Below, piece after piece: positions 1 through 11,500 of a stretch of 64,000 nt of DNA; position 1 is the first letter of the stretch; each line of letters opens with the position of its first letter. The notes beneath the pieces are model-generated. The model had not been told where the DNA came from. It searched no databases and saw only the letters and a program-made list of their open reading frames with translations. Both the position numbers and the translations under genes were made by a program. The stretch covers positions 23,711,628 to 23,775,627 of the forward strand of contig NC_084897.1 of assembly GCF_958979055.1 (NCBI RefSeq), given 5' to 3'. The DNA is from Alnus glutinosa. Lineage: Eukaryota; Streptophyta; Magnoliopsida; Fagales; Betulaceae.

Positions 1-107
1 ATAGATGGGAAAAAGAAGAAGATTGAGAATGAGATAGCATATTAAGCAAACTTTTAAGGTGCGCTGTTCACGTTTTTGTATATTTTATGTCCATTAAAAC
101 ACTTTTA

Positions 108-111
<4 letters not shown>

Positions 112-201
<90 letters not shown>
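112..201. repeat. (TA)n microsatellite, about 90 bp
   Basis: An uninterrupted run of TA dinucleotides. Tracts of this kind vary in length between individuals and between assemblies. Confidence 0.97.
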
Positions 202-204
<3 letters not shown>

Positions 205-943
205 GATATCTCAAGTCTCTACTTTATCAACACATGCAATTTAGAGGAAATTAGAAGTTCAGGGAGGGGGGTTGTTAATTACTTTAATTACTTTTTATTT
301 ATTGAATTCAAATCGTGTCGAGACATAGATATAAGATTATATAAGTTAATTTTAATTCGACTTTTTTAATTAAATACGTTAGACCTCTCAGTCATAACCC
401 ATTAATTTTGTATTGAATTCATGTTGAATTTTGCGGGTCGTATAAAAAATCATAAGCCTCTGAATGCATATGGTATTGTGATTTCATAAACAAAAGTATT
501 GATCATGTTTACAAAAAAAATGCAATAAATCAAAGACCAGTCAGTCTGACAGTCATGCAAGCTTATACCATTACGCTCACGAGTAGAATCAATTCGATTT
601 TATACTAAATCACAAAAAATAGATCGTTTGAGACTGCATTTTTAAAAATTATGATTCAAAAACGTAGAAAAATCTGATTTTTCGAATCGCATGCAAAATG
701 TTTTTTTAAAACACAACTTTAAAGCTAAACTGCGATTTTAAAGTCAAAATTATGATTTTACCAAACACTTAACTGTATTTTTAAAAATTATATTTTCAAA
801 TCGCACATTTTAAAATCTCTATTTTTAAATTGTGAATTTCAAGGGACACTTAATCTAAGTATTTGACATGCTGGCTCTTTATTCAATCATACCTTGTAGG
901 GCAGACACTGCTTTGAGGAGCTTCATCTTACATTTTTTTAGGG
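202..943. other. AT-rich spacer without a gene
   Basis: I see no open frame with gene-like composition. From about 600 to 840 there are repeated short words of the type 'gcgattttaaa' and 'aaatcgca' in both orientations. That resembles decayed transposon subterminal sequence, but I cannot define ends. Confidence 0.5.
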
Positions 944-1740
944 AAAAATACAATTCACCCCTCAAAGTTTGACAACTTTTTCAATTTTCTCAATCTTCTT
1001 TCTAGCACTTTAGAAGATAACTCAACTATATATAGTTAACTTTTGATCGAATATTTGTTTAAATTATTCCAATTCCTTCATTTTGGGTGTTTTAACCGGC
1101 CTTAGATGAATCAAGATTATTATATCAATTGTGGGTTTTACCATAAAGAAGAGCTGACAGGCATATTAGTTTTGCTAAAAATACTACAATTTACTTGATA
1201 TTTATCATCCCAATTACTGAAATGTAGACTACATTATATTTATTATGTTTACAAACTGACGTATATGATGACACTCATCGCATTAGACACTCAAATTTAA
1301 ACTGCTTCGTGACAATTAATTCACATGACATTTATTTTTATAAAATGTGAACTATCATGTGAGTTATAAAAAAATTATAAAAAAAAACTATATAATATTC
1401 TCAAAGGCCAAGCTACCCCCATGGTGGCCAAGGGCTGGCTCAGCCACCCTTATTCTTTTGGCCAAAAGGTAGCTCAGGGTGATACTTTGGCCACGGGCAG
1501 CCGCCCCCTTTCTTTTTCATTTTTCTTTATTTGTTTAATTTTGATAGTATTATATGTAAATTATGATTATAAAGTTAAGGTATTTGAGTCATTTCAAGTT
1601 TTTCAATAAGGTTGACTAACAAAAATAGGGTTTTGGTAAGTAAATGGTTGTTCAATACGATTAGATGGTAAGAGTGTCAGTTCGTAGATGAATATTGACG
1701 GAGGTTTATAGTTCATGAGAAAAAGGTAATTACCCATTTT
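944..1740. repeat. Possible degenerate MITE with a GC-rich core
   Basis: The stretch opens with 'agggaaaaatacaattcacc' and closes with 'gaaaaaggtaattaccca', which are weakly inverted to each other. A GC-rich island at about 1408-1510 carries GGCCAC/GTGGCC words inside AT-rich flanks. The better-preserved elements at 13196-13872, 42096-42787 and 51592-52232 share that layout. No target-site duplication is evident here, so this is tentative. Confidence 0.35.
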
Positions 1741-1999
1741 TTCTTACATCGGCATTAAAAGCATATGCATCATCTGTGATATACGTGCACGTAAGGATAA
1801 TATTTCGACTTGACTAAAATATGTGACAACTGGGACAAGTATCACGATTTTAAGAGGATGATGTGGATGATCGTAAAAAAAAAAATGGATAAAACCTAGA
1901 CATACGGAAGTATAAGTAGATATTTTGTTTAACGATCGGTTCCACCTATGATATTATTTTAAATCAAAGCGGTTATTTGATAATAACTCTTACCACACA

Positions 2000-2185
2000 C
2001 AGGAGTGAGCAAATCCCAGTGAAACCCGCCCCGCCCCGCAGAAACCGCCCCAACCCGCCCCGTAGAGCCCAAAACCCGCACCCATGGTGCGGGTCACGGG
2101 GCTTTTTTTGCCCCCCCCCGCGCGGTGCGGGGCGGGTTGCGGGGGGGACCCGTGAATTTTCGCGGGTCCCCGCCCCACCCCGCAG

Positions 2186-2223
<38 letters not shown>

Positions 2224-3210
2224 GGGGAAAAGAAAGACCTAATCCTAAAATCTCACTTCTCAGTTCTCACTCTTCACCTTCGGTCTTCAGAGAACGGCCC
2301 CCATCTGAGGAGCTGCCCACACCACGACGGCCACGCCTAGCTGCCCACGCCGCACCCCACGACGCCCACGTCCAGCTGCCCACGCCCACCGGCCACCACC
2401 CACAACGCCGTATGGCCCGCACCCCACGCCCACGGTACGTTCACTACTTCTCTCGGTCTCCTCTTTTCTTCTTTCCTTTTTCTCTAACTAAATAAAATAG
2501 TACGTTCTCAGGTGCTCAACAAAGTCGCGAAGTGCTGGCCTGCTGGGTTCCATTGTCTCCACTCGCAAACACCGAGAGAGTGTTGGGTATTTGGTGGATT
2601 TTCCTTTCCAAAAGTGGGTTTCAATTGGTTATTGAGTTGTGGGTTAGATTTCAATTGGTTATTGATTAGGCTATATATGTTTGGAGGTTGTATCAGATCG
2701 TAAGTCTTTGCTTAGTTGAGAGATTTTATTGGATTCAGATTCTTTGGTGGGTGGGGGGAGGTTTCGACTTGCGGATTGATTTGCAGCACGGGGCATTTGT
2801 AAATGTGGTTTTTTGCACTATGATTAGCTACTGTGCTTAGTCTCCCTGATTTGATCGATCTGTTTGTATCGTTTCCATTTCGAGGTTAATTTTAGCTGGT
2901 TTGTCAACTATACTTGCTGTTGCATGTCGATATCCTTGCTTTTCTTTTGGGAGCCAGTTGCTTTCCGGCCTGTTCATTCTTTAATATATTTTCTTAAAAA
3001 AAAATGTTATTTAATTTATTTCAAACCCGCGGGGATCCCCGCATACCCGCGGATCCCCGCCCCGTTCATACCCGCCCCGCGCCCACCCGCCCCGCACGGG
3101 TGCTGGGAATTTTCCGCGGGGCGCGGGTTCCCTTTGGGGAACCCGCACGCCTGCGGGGCGGGGGCAAAAAAAGCCAATCCCCGCCCCCCCCGCCCCATGC
3201 TCACCCCTGG
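2000..3210. mobile_element. hAT-like DNA transposon, non-autonomous, GC-rich ends
   Basis: The ends are inverted: CAGGAGTGAGCA on the left and, read from the right end inward, CAGGGGTGAGCA. The flanks are near-identical 8-bp direct repeats, ACCACACA at 1992-1999 and TCCACACA at 3211-3218, the length made by hAT transposases. Both subterminal regions (2025-2190 and 3025-3205) are packed with CCCGCCCCGC and GCGGGG words, with a 27-nt poly(A) at 2190. The middle (2220-2960) has no transposase frame; it looks like a promoter, leader and first intron, so this may be a 5' remnant of a larger element. Confidence 0.8.
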
Positions 3211-3218
3211 TCCACACA

Positions 3219-6200
3219 TCTACTGTATTTAAAAAGGATAGAATAAAATAAAATAATAAAACAATGTTGCTCTCTCTTTCTCCTGCCACTCTTTCTCCCT
3301 ACTAAAGTTGCTTTATCTTTCTCTTTCTCTTTCTCTTGCCGTCCTTTCACTCCACATTGTATTAAAAACCACTAAATACAAATTTCACAATCCTTTGCCT
3401 CTCTCTCGTGTACAATGTAAGGCATTGTACCAAAAAAATTAATATTTAATATAAATAAATAAGTATTTAGAAAATTTAGTGTAGGAAGTTTGTTAATAAT
3501 AATAATTAAAATAACAAAAATAATTTTTTTAAGCTAAAATTTATAGAAGTTGTTGGGATGCTCTTGCGTTCTTACCTATACAAAAGTAATTGCAGTGCAG
3601 TATTTTACATCAAATGAATAAGGGATTAAAAGACAGATTTTACTTCTTGTTTTTTCTTTCTATTATAAATATAAAATGATTTATTTACAACTTTCACACA
3701 TTCATAAATATATCAAATGAGACTTATCATGCATAAATCATATCCAATATATTTAAGTTACATGAAAATTGTGTGAAAAGGGTAATAAAATAAAGAAATC
3801 CCTCACCATAATATATGAATTCATCGTGGACAAAGGTGTGCAACAAGAATTACTCATTATCATAACTGACACACTCTTCTATTGAATTTCTTATAATAAC
3901 ACCTATTTTAATTAACAACGCTTTCTTCATGATATCGAAATAAAATGTGATTCTCATTTGACTTTCTAAAATTCACGTGAAAATCATATTGTTTATTCAT
4001 TTTATAAAAAAATATATATATGAAAATGGAATCAAGTGAGGTCATCAAACTCAATTTAGAGAAAAAAAAAAAAAAAAAAAAATTGCCCATAAAAATATCC
4101 ATCATACAATCGTGGCCATTTCAAGGTAAATTTTCATGGCTAAAATATGTTGAAAATTATTTTATGAAAAATTAAGTTTATCTTCAATTTGAATATATGA
4201 AAATTTAAGTTTATCTTAAATTTGAATATTTAAACTTATTTCTATTTCTTTTATTACTCTTTGTTCCACATTGAAAAACTATGAGTATTTTGTGTGCTTT
4301 ATAAGTATTTATCATGCTCTTATACTAGTTAAAATTTTGAGTATATATGTGCTAGTTGCGTCACCTAGTACAAAGCACTGGTCGTCGCACTCATGTCGCT
4401 TTAGACGCACTTAGCACACGAGATTATTAATTACGTGTGTATTTTTTCTAATGTGTACAACTACTTTTCTAACAGTAATATTTTTGAATACTTAACTGTT
4501 TTTATAAACTTAGAAATATTTTTAAATATTTAACTGTTTTTCTAAATTATCAGAAACTATATTTTATAACCGTTGCTTCAACAGTCAAAAACCGAGTTTT
4601 CAATAGTTATAAACTGTATTAAAACTGCTGTAATCTGTTTCTGAAATTTAGATAAAACTATATTTTACTATCATATTTTCGATATTTTTTTTTACTTCTC
4701 TTCTTTTTCATCTTTTCTGCTATTACAGAATTTATGAATTCAAAGTGGTGTTTAGAATTTGTAATTTGCACATTACATTTGAGCAATATTATATCCCGAT
4801 GGTAAACAATAAATTTTAAGTGGAAAATAATATTTATCTTAAAAAAAACAGATTTATATTCACATTACTGCATGTCCATTATTCCTTTTATACAATTTTT
4901 ATTTTATGTAGTTGTACATCTTTAATTTCCAACAAAATAATGTGTGGGTGTAGTTTCCTTAATACGTTTTTATACAAACACCCCTGTGATATCGATCTCT
5001 TCACGTTTTTTGTTCTTCACTTTTCTGCTTTATAGTCCATTTTCCTCTGCCACGGATCAAATGCTGCAGTGATTCTCTGAGATGAACAAAAGCAAGAGAG
5101 ACGTCAGCGAAGATCAAGAGAGCTTTTAGTATATCTGCCTCTCACCAATAAGACGTAAAAGTTATGGTACAGTACAGAGCATCTCTATCTCTGCCTCTCA
5201 CCACTTATTATTTACTATAAACTTATTATTTATTTTTATTTATTTCGTAGCTTTTACTTACTTATTTTTTTAATATGAACTTAATATTTATTATCATATC
5301 TATTTTTTTTTCTTAATTATTATATTTTATTATTTCTTTATATGTATTCTTCCCTATGGTAATTTGAAAAAGGACAAAAAAAAAAGAGAAAAAAAAAAAA
5401 TTAAAGAAACGATCTATTTTGCTACAATGAGAAAACGATCTAATGTTTTAATTTTTTTTGTTATTCTAAAAAAAAAAAATTGTAGAAAGAACTTAATGGA
5501 ATGTGGATAGTAGATGTTCTTTTGGTCAGCTGTTCAAACAAATTGGACTAATTATGTTTGCCTATTGGTTTAGATTTTATGTAGATCCGTGGTTGAAGAA
5601 GATGAGTTGTCCTTGGGGTGAATTAATTTGACATGCATTTTACCTTCACATTTTATTACAGTTTGTAAACCAAAAGTAAAATCAAAATTCAAAAGAGCAA
5701 CGATGCCCATGACCCTCCCTTCTGCCATGCATCTACAACTTGTGACTGTCCTTCCGCGAGAAATTTGACTGATCGTACCAAAGAAATTTTACTCCTGGTA
5801 GGATGAAAAAATTAAAAATCATCCGCCTTTACCTTAAAAACCTGCAGCTTTGATTTTTATGTTTACCAAGGGTAAAATGAGAAGTGAAAATAAGAGAACA
5901 AGCAAGCTCGTTCAACACGCTCAAACCAAAAGACATGCCATCTGCCAAAAAGCTTGGGCGCTGGACAGTCTTCGTACAACATGCAGGAGGGAACTTAGGG
6001 TCCAAGAAGTTGCCAATCCGTTCGTCTTCTCCTTCCCGTACAGGGACCACCCACCACGTTCGTCTTCTCCTTTGAGTTCCGACGCCATGGAGTTGCCGAT
6101 CCGGCCGTGGAGTTGCCGCCGATCTCAAGGTCCGGCGTGGCCGCGTGGAGCAGTGGCTGGGAGAAGGATTTTTGGTTTTTTTTTTTTTTTTTCTAAAGAC

Positions 6201-6362
6201 TAAAAGAGTGAAGGAATGAGGATGATCCGGTATTTTTGCCGACACTTACATTTTTTGTGTTTTTTTTTGTTTCATGTTGATATGTCAACTTCTTATTGGT
6301 GGACAAAAAGGTGGTGGTTTTTGCCTCCACCGAATAGAAGTTATTCCCAAAGTATTATATTG
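3219..6362. other. Intergenic spacer, no supported gene
   Basis: It holds a polypyrimidine stretch near 3270-3350, several A or T homopolymers (4062-4081, 5379-5399, 6178-6192) and otherwise AT-rich sequence. A GC-richer patch at 5980-6170 has open frames on both strands, with Pro/Arg/Ser-rich products that match no family I know. No splice-consistent gene could be built. Confidence 0.5.
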
Positions 6363-7590
6363 ATTGAAGAGCATGATGTTTTTTGCCTTTTTGACAACTT
6401 TATTTATTTATGTATACTTGTGGATTTTTACCTATCTAATGCATCTTTTGGTTGCTGCATCAAAGAGCGAAAGGAATTCAAAATGGTGGTCCTTCTAATT
6501 CTTCTTTTTGATCTTGGCCCAATGCCTTGTTATTGAGAAGAGGAGGCCGGATGAAATGCAAAGTGATTTCTCTACTCAAACATTTTATGATGACCTGATA
6601 AGAGGATTTTGGGGAATTTGAGTATGAAAACTGAAAATTCCTTGCATGTAGTGAATTTCTTGTTCAATTTTTAGTTGTTGGATTGATTACGAATGGATAC
6701 TTGAATTAACTTCTTGAGGGTTTTGGGTTGCTCTTATTTTGATTTGGAGGTTAATTATTATGAATTCCGGTTGAGTTTGTGATTTGTGTCAACGAAATTG
6801 GTAGCACCAAACTTAGGTACTGTCGTGTTTATATAATGGGCAGATGCTCTTAAACGACTTAAGCCTAACACTCAGATAACATAATAGGCTAAGAGAAGTC
6901 ACCACATGGCTGCAAAGTTTTAAGACACTTGATGTATGAAGAGTTTTAAGGAGTGGCTGCTATACTTTGGACTGCTGAGCTAGATGTGTGCATGTTAAAC
7001 TAACCTTAAAAAATGGACATCCCCCCTTTCCCATCTTGATCAGGAAAAAAAAAAAAAAAACCTTAAAAAGTGACAGGTAAAAGGTTGGTGAGGCAGCAAA
7101 CTCACCTTATAAATGGGGCATTTGGATCCTCTCCAATTCATTATTCATTTCAAACTTGTTCAAAAAAATATAAAACAACAAATTTACCCCTTTACTTAAA
7201 TAATCGGCTCTTTTTAGAGGATCTTTGTTCATAGAAAAATGATGAATTTACAACACCACTATAACAATTACACAACACCCCCTTACATGGGGGTGGGGCC
7301 CAGTGTGTGGAGTCCACCCCCATGTGAGGGAGTGTTGTGCAATTGTTGTACCGGTGAAGTGTAGGAATCAAACTCCTATAGCTGTTAGTAGTCGTCGCAG
7401 AAAATAAAATCAGAGAGACCCAAAAGTATGAGAGAGAATTGTTGATGTGTAGAGAAAGAAGAAATTGGGTAGAGAGAAGAAGAGTAAAAGAAAGTGAGAG
7501 AGTCAGGTGCGAGTGATGTACACAAGGTCATGGTACAAGAGAGGGAAAAAGACTTACGAGAAAAGTCAAAATGGATAAAAGATATAATTG
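6363..7590 (+). repeat. Dispersed 1.2-kb repeat, copy 1
   Basis: This stretch aligns collinearly with 49452-50773, starting at 'gaagagcatgatgttttttgcc' and running to 'aaaatggataaaa'. Copy 1 lacks two short segments present in copy 2 near its start (around 6396 and 6462) and lacks the MITE at 50239-50421. It has its own extra block at about 7120-7385. I cannot tell whether it comes from a gene or a transposon; no long frame survives. Confidence 0.8.
7251..7363. repeat. Palindromic MITE-like insert in repeat copy 1
   Basis: The arms are inverted: 'caattacacaacaccccc' on the left and 'gggagtgttgtgcaattg' on the right, meeting at 'catgggggtgg' and 'ccacccccatg'. The block has no counterpart in repeat copy 2, which supports an insertion or a copy-specific replacement. 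A looser relative is at 51243-51378. Confidence 0.55.
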
Positions 7591-8555
7591 TTGTAACAAA
7601 GGCAATCAAGATTTTGGAATTTAAGAATCTCAAATTTTAAAAAATTTGAGGAAATCCGAATCTAATTAATTAATTGTATTTCTCTAATTACCCAGTGGTT
7701 TTTTAGTGGCGTATCGCTATAATATTTCAGGTGGAAAAGAGGGAAAATAAAAGATAAAAGGGCTAAAACTACAATCTTCCCAAACAAGATGATGCAAATT
7801 TTTTGGCCGTGTAGGTTGAGCAATTAAATGTTGATTGCATTGCACTAGTAAATTACGCCAAGTCACTTGTGATTCTGATTTAGAGAGAGGAAGAAAGCAT
7901 GTGTAACGAAGCGACTTCCATTTGCTTTTTGTGTATATAAACACAATTTAGGATGAACACAATACACACTTCTTATATTCAATAGACTTGTCAGTAGATA
8001 ATTGATATTTACATAATTGTTTAAGACTATACACTAGAAAATCGTTCTGTGAAGAACATAAACATATTCTGATTACAAGCTTTTGCCATCAACACTTTCT
8101 CTATTGAAAAAAAAAAATAGCAATGCTCAACCTCGACATTTACCTGCATGTCTTCCGATTGTTTCAATGTGTAAATATATATATATAGAGCTTTGCACGA
8201 TCTCTCACAAATCCTCTATATCCAAATGTGGACATCAATTTTACCCAACACTTTTCATCCATATACGATGTGACAGCACACAGACAAAGTGCTTTTTTTT
8301 TTTTTTTTCAAAGCCTATAATGAACCAGAAAGAGGGTGGCTGCTCACCTTTGTCCAACTATCAGGTTACCAATCTAGAAGAGCACCTTAAAAAACCCAGA
8401 AGAATGTTTTATATTTCCACCTCAAATCAATAGTCAAAAGACATGCAAGTAAATTATCAAATTTTGCATTGCATTCAGGATGAGGCAAGTGGAAGGCAAT
8501 GCAGTAGGGGCTGAAGCAAACGAAAAGCATACTTTCAACTTAGCATTATAGAAAC
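7591..8555. other. Spacer, probably including the 3' UTR of the Spinster gene
   Basis: Nothing coding is supported. The part next to 8556 should hold the 3' UTR and poly(A) signal of the minus-strand transporter gene. The rest is AT-rich, with a poly(T) run at 8292-8309. Confidence 0.45.
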
Positions 8556-11500
8556 TTATGCTTCGCCAGAGTCATCTAGCATCTCATCTCTGATCTCAGC
8601 CAGCAATGGCTTCATGGTCGCCTTCTCAACAGTGGTGACCTGATTTTCACCTTCTTCAGCAGACATGTCCACACTGTTCAGGAAGATCCCTGTAAAAGCA
8701 ATACAATTTTCATTGGACACATTTTTCAGTATTTGATCAACAAATTAAGCAAGTTTCATTGCCTTTCATTTCCACTGTCACAACATCACTGGGATGCACG
8801 TCTTATCTTTCTTAGCAGTTCAGCAGACTGACTTGTGCATGAAGCCACAAAACTATGTCTCAGGCTTGAAAATTTTAGTCTATATCCACAGTAAAACAAG
8901 GAATGAAGACATTTTACAAAGAGCCAGGGTTTTAATAGGCAAGGAAGCTGTTATGACGGAGATAAAAAAACACTGTAGCACCTAATAATACCTAATCAAG
9001 GCTTGAAAGTTGTATTGATGATGCAACAATATCAAAGATGTATTGTAAATTTTGAGTTTCTTTCTTTAATTGTTCTAAACTTGAGTTCACTTGAAAAGGT
9101 TTCAAAAACACAATATTGGAGGCTTAAATTAAAATCAAAGGTAGATAAAATAATTTATCAAAACATCTATAAAACTGTTTAACTGATTATCTGTCACTCA
9201 CCTATAAACCATATTCCAGCAGCAATAAACAGAACAGATGTCAGAATAAGTGCTGTTTCCCTCCAGTTGTTAACATGATCCTGTGTACATTTACCAAAGC
9301 CAAAATGGCACCATCAAAAAAGAGATGTGAAGTAAAGACCCGTATAAAAACAAAGGACCCAAAGCAGGCAAGGAAACCAAATTAGAAGCTTTATCACTTC
9401 GAGACAAAGAAAGGAATTGCAAGTGCATTTTCAAACAGTGACTATAATGGTTTTAGTACAACGAATTATTTCAGTAACAAGGTTGGCATTCAATACTGTG
9501 GGAGTTAACAAAGAAACCTCCACAACCTTTTTTTACTTGAAATAAAAAATAGGTGCCTTGAGTCTTCCTGACCACTGTTTATAAAACTACAAGTTTGGTT
9601 GGAGTACATGCTTTATGTTTTCCATGATCGGGGGTGCACAAGGATCCTACTTTAACCAGGTTTACACAGCAAAGAATTTCGATGAGGCCATTTCTAGCCT
9701 CATAATATCTAAAACCTCCACTCAGCCATTCTTGCCTCAATATTCTGCCAACACATGCACATGGCTTATGGGACAGTAGAGAATGTCAATAGCATCAGCT
9801 CTTACGCACCCTGAGAGTAACTTTTCATGATTTTGAAGAATTGCAGATTTGATATTGATATAAATAATCAACCTAATGCTCTTGCTGCTAATACTATATC
9901 AGGAAATTGCTTTTGTCAAACACTAAAATTTAATTACAGACAATTAAAGGAAAAAATGGAGGGGCAAGATTATATGTCCACATTGGAACATGCTATAATT
10001 TTCATCACAAACTAAATCATAAAAGTAATTGAATGTATATCATTTAATTATTTATTGGGAGGTGGATGTTTTGGCTTCTTTTTTCTCTTTGCTGTATTCA
10101 ACTAGAGTGAATTGTGATGGGGAAGATCAGCTCCGGTGGTATCCTTCTCACAAAGGGAAATTTGATGTTAGATCTTTCTACAAGGCTCTTGTTTGCAAAG
10201 AGGCTATCCAGTTTCCTTGGAAAAGTATTTGGCGGACCAAGGTTCCCTTGAAAGTGGCTTTCTTTGCTTGGACGGCAGCGCAAGGGAAGATCCTCACCTT
10301 GGACAACCTCAGGAAGAAGCGTGTCATAGTGATTGATAGATGTTGCATGTGCAAAACGAATGGGGAATCGGTGGATCACCTTCTTCTCCATTGCGAGGTT
10401 GCACGCGCTCTATGGAATGCCTTTTTTAGTCGCTTCAGTTTGTCTTGGGTTATGCCTCTGCGAGTGGTAGATTTATTCGCTTGTTGGTGGACGGGTGGAC
10501 GTTCTCAGAGTGCAGCTGCGTGGAAGATGGTCCCTTGTTGCATTCTGTGGTGCTTGTGGAGGGAACGCAATGACAGGCAGTTTGAGGACAAAGAAAGATC
10601 CATTGAGGAACTCATTTCCTTTTTCTTTCATTCCTTGTATTCTTGGGTGGCGGCGTTCCTCGCACCTTTACCTCTTAGTTTTAATGATTTCCTTGTTCTG
10701 TTTTCTTTTTCTTCCTAGCTGCTTTTCTTGTATACTTCCTGTGTACTTGATTGCGCTTTGCGCTTTTTAATGATATCTCTCTTACTTATCAAAAAAAAAA
10801 ATTATTTATTGGAGCAGCTTATGCATGTGTAGGAGACACAAACTACCTAATATCAATAATATTTCTTTCCCCTTCCTCAAAGATATGAATCAAGAGAGCT
10901 TCTAAGACACACCTGAAGGATCCCAACAAGAGGTGAGGAAGGCACATCACCAAAGATGTGGATTGAAACAGTCGAGATAGCCATAGACAGTGGCCTCAAA
11001 CTTGGTTTGACACAATGGAGACACACATAATTAACAGGAGCCTGCAAAAGCAAAGTTATAATGTTAATAAAATACGACACTAAATCAAATTTTTAACCAA
11101 CTCATACCATGATAAACTTACCTGAGTGGCAAAGACTAGTATCTCACCCACTGAGAAAAGAGCTACAAAACCATACAAGCTTTTAAAACAAAAGGCACTG
11201 AAGCAAAACATTGCACCTAGTAATGTTGCTCCAGAAAGAAGCTGTAACAGGAGCAGAGGATTATTTAGAATATGATAAACAGCAAGTGAGTTATTGTCAG
11301 ACAATTCTGAAATCAAAGACACAATACAAGTTCCAAATACAATTTTTTTAATGATAAGTTGACCACAAATACAAAAAATAAAAAATAAAAAATAAAAGAA
11401 TAGGAAATGCTTGGTAAGAGACCAACAAAATTTTTAGCTGCTCTAAAATATAGCATGTGTGTGACTGTATGCATGTGCATGCGTGTAAAGCAATTATATG

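Noticed and set aside
1977..2495. Pro/Arg-rich open frame of 172 codons
   Set aside because: It lies in the GC-rich subterminal array and poly(A) of the hAT-like element; the composition explains the lack of stops.
2864..3289. Overlapping Pro/Gly/Arg-rich open frames on both strands
   Set aside because: They coincide with the right-hand GC-rich array of the same element; there is no codon pattern or homology.
5829..6245. 138-codon minus-strand frame
   Set aside because: A similar-length frame lies opposite it, no family motif is visible, and a poly(T) run encodes the Lys stretch.
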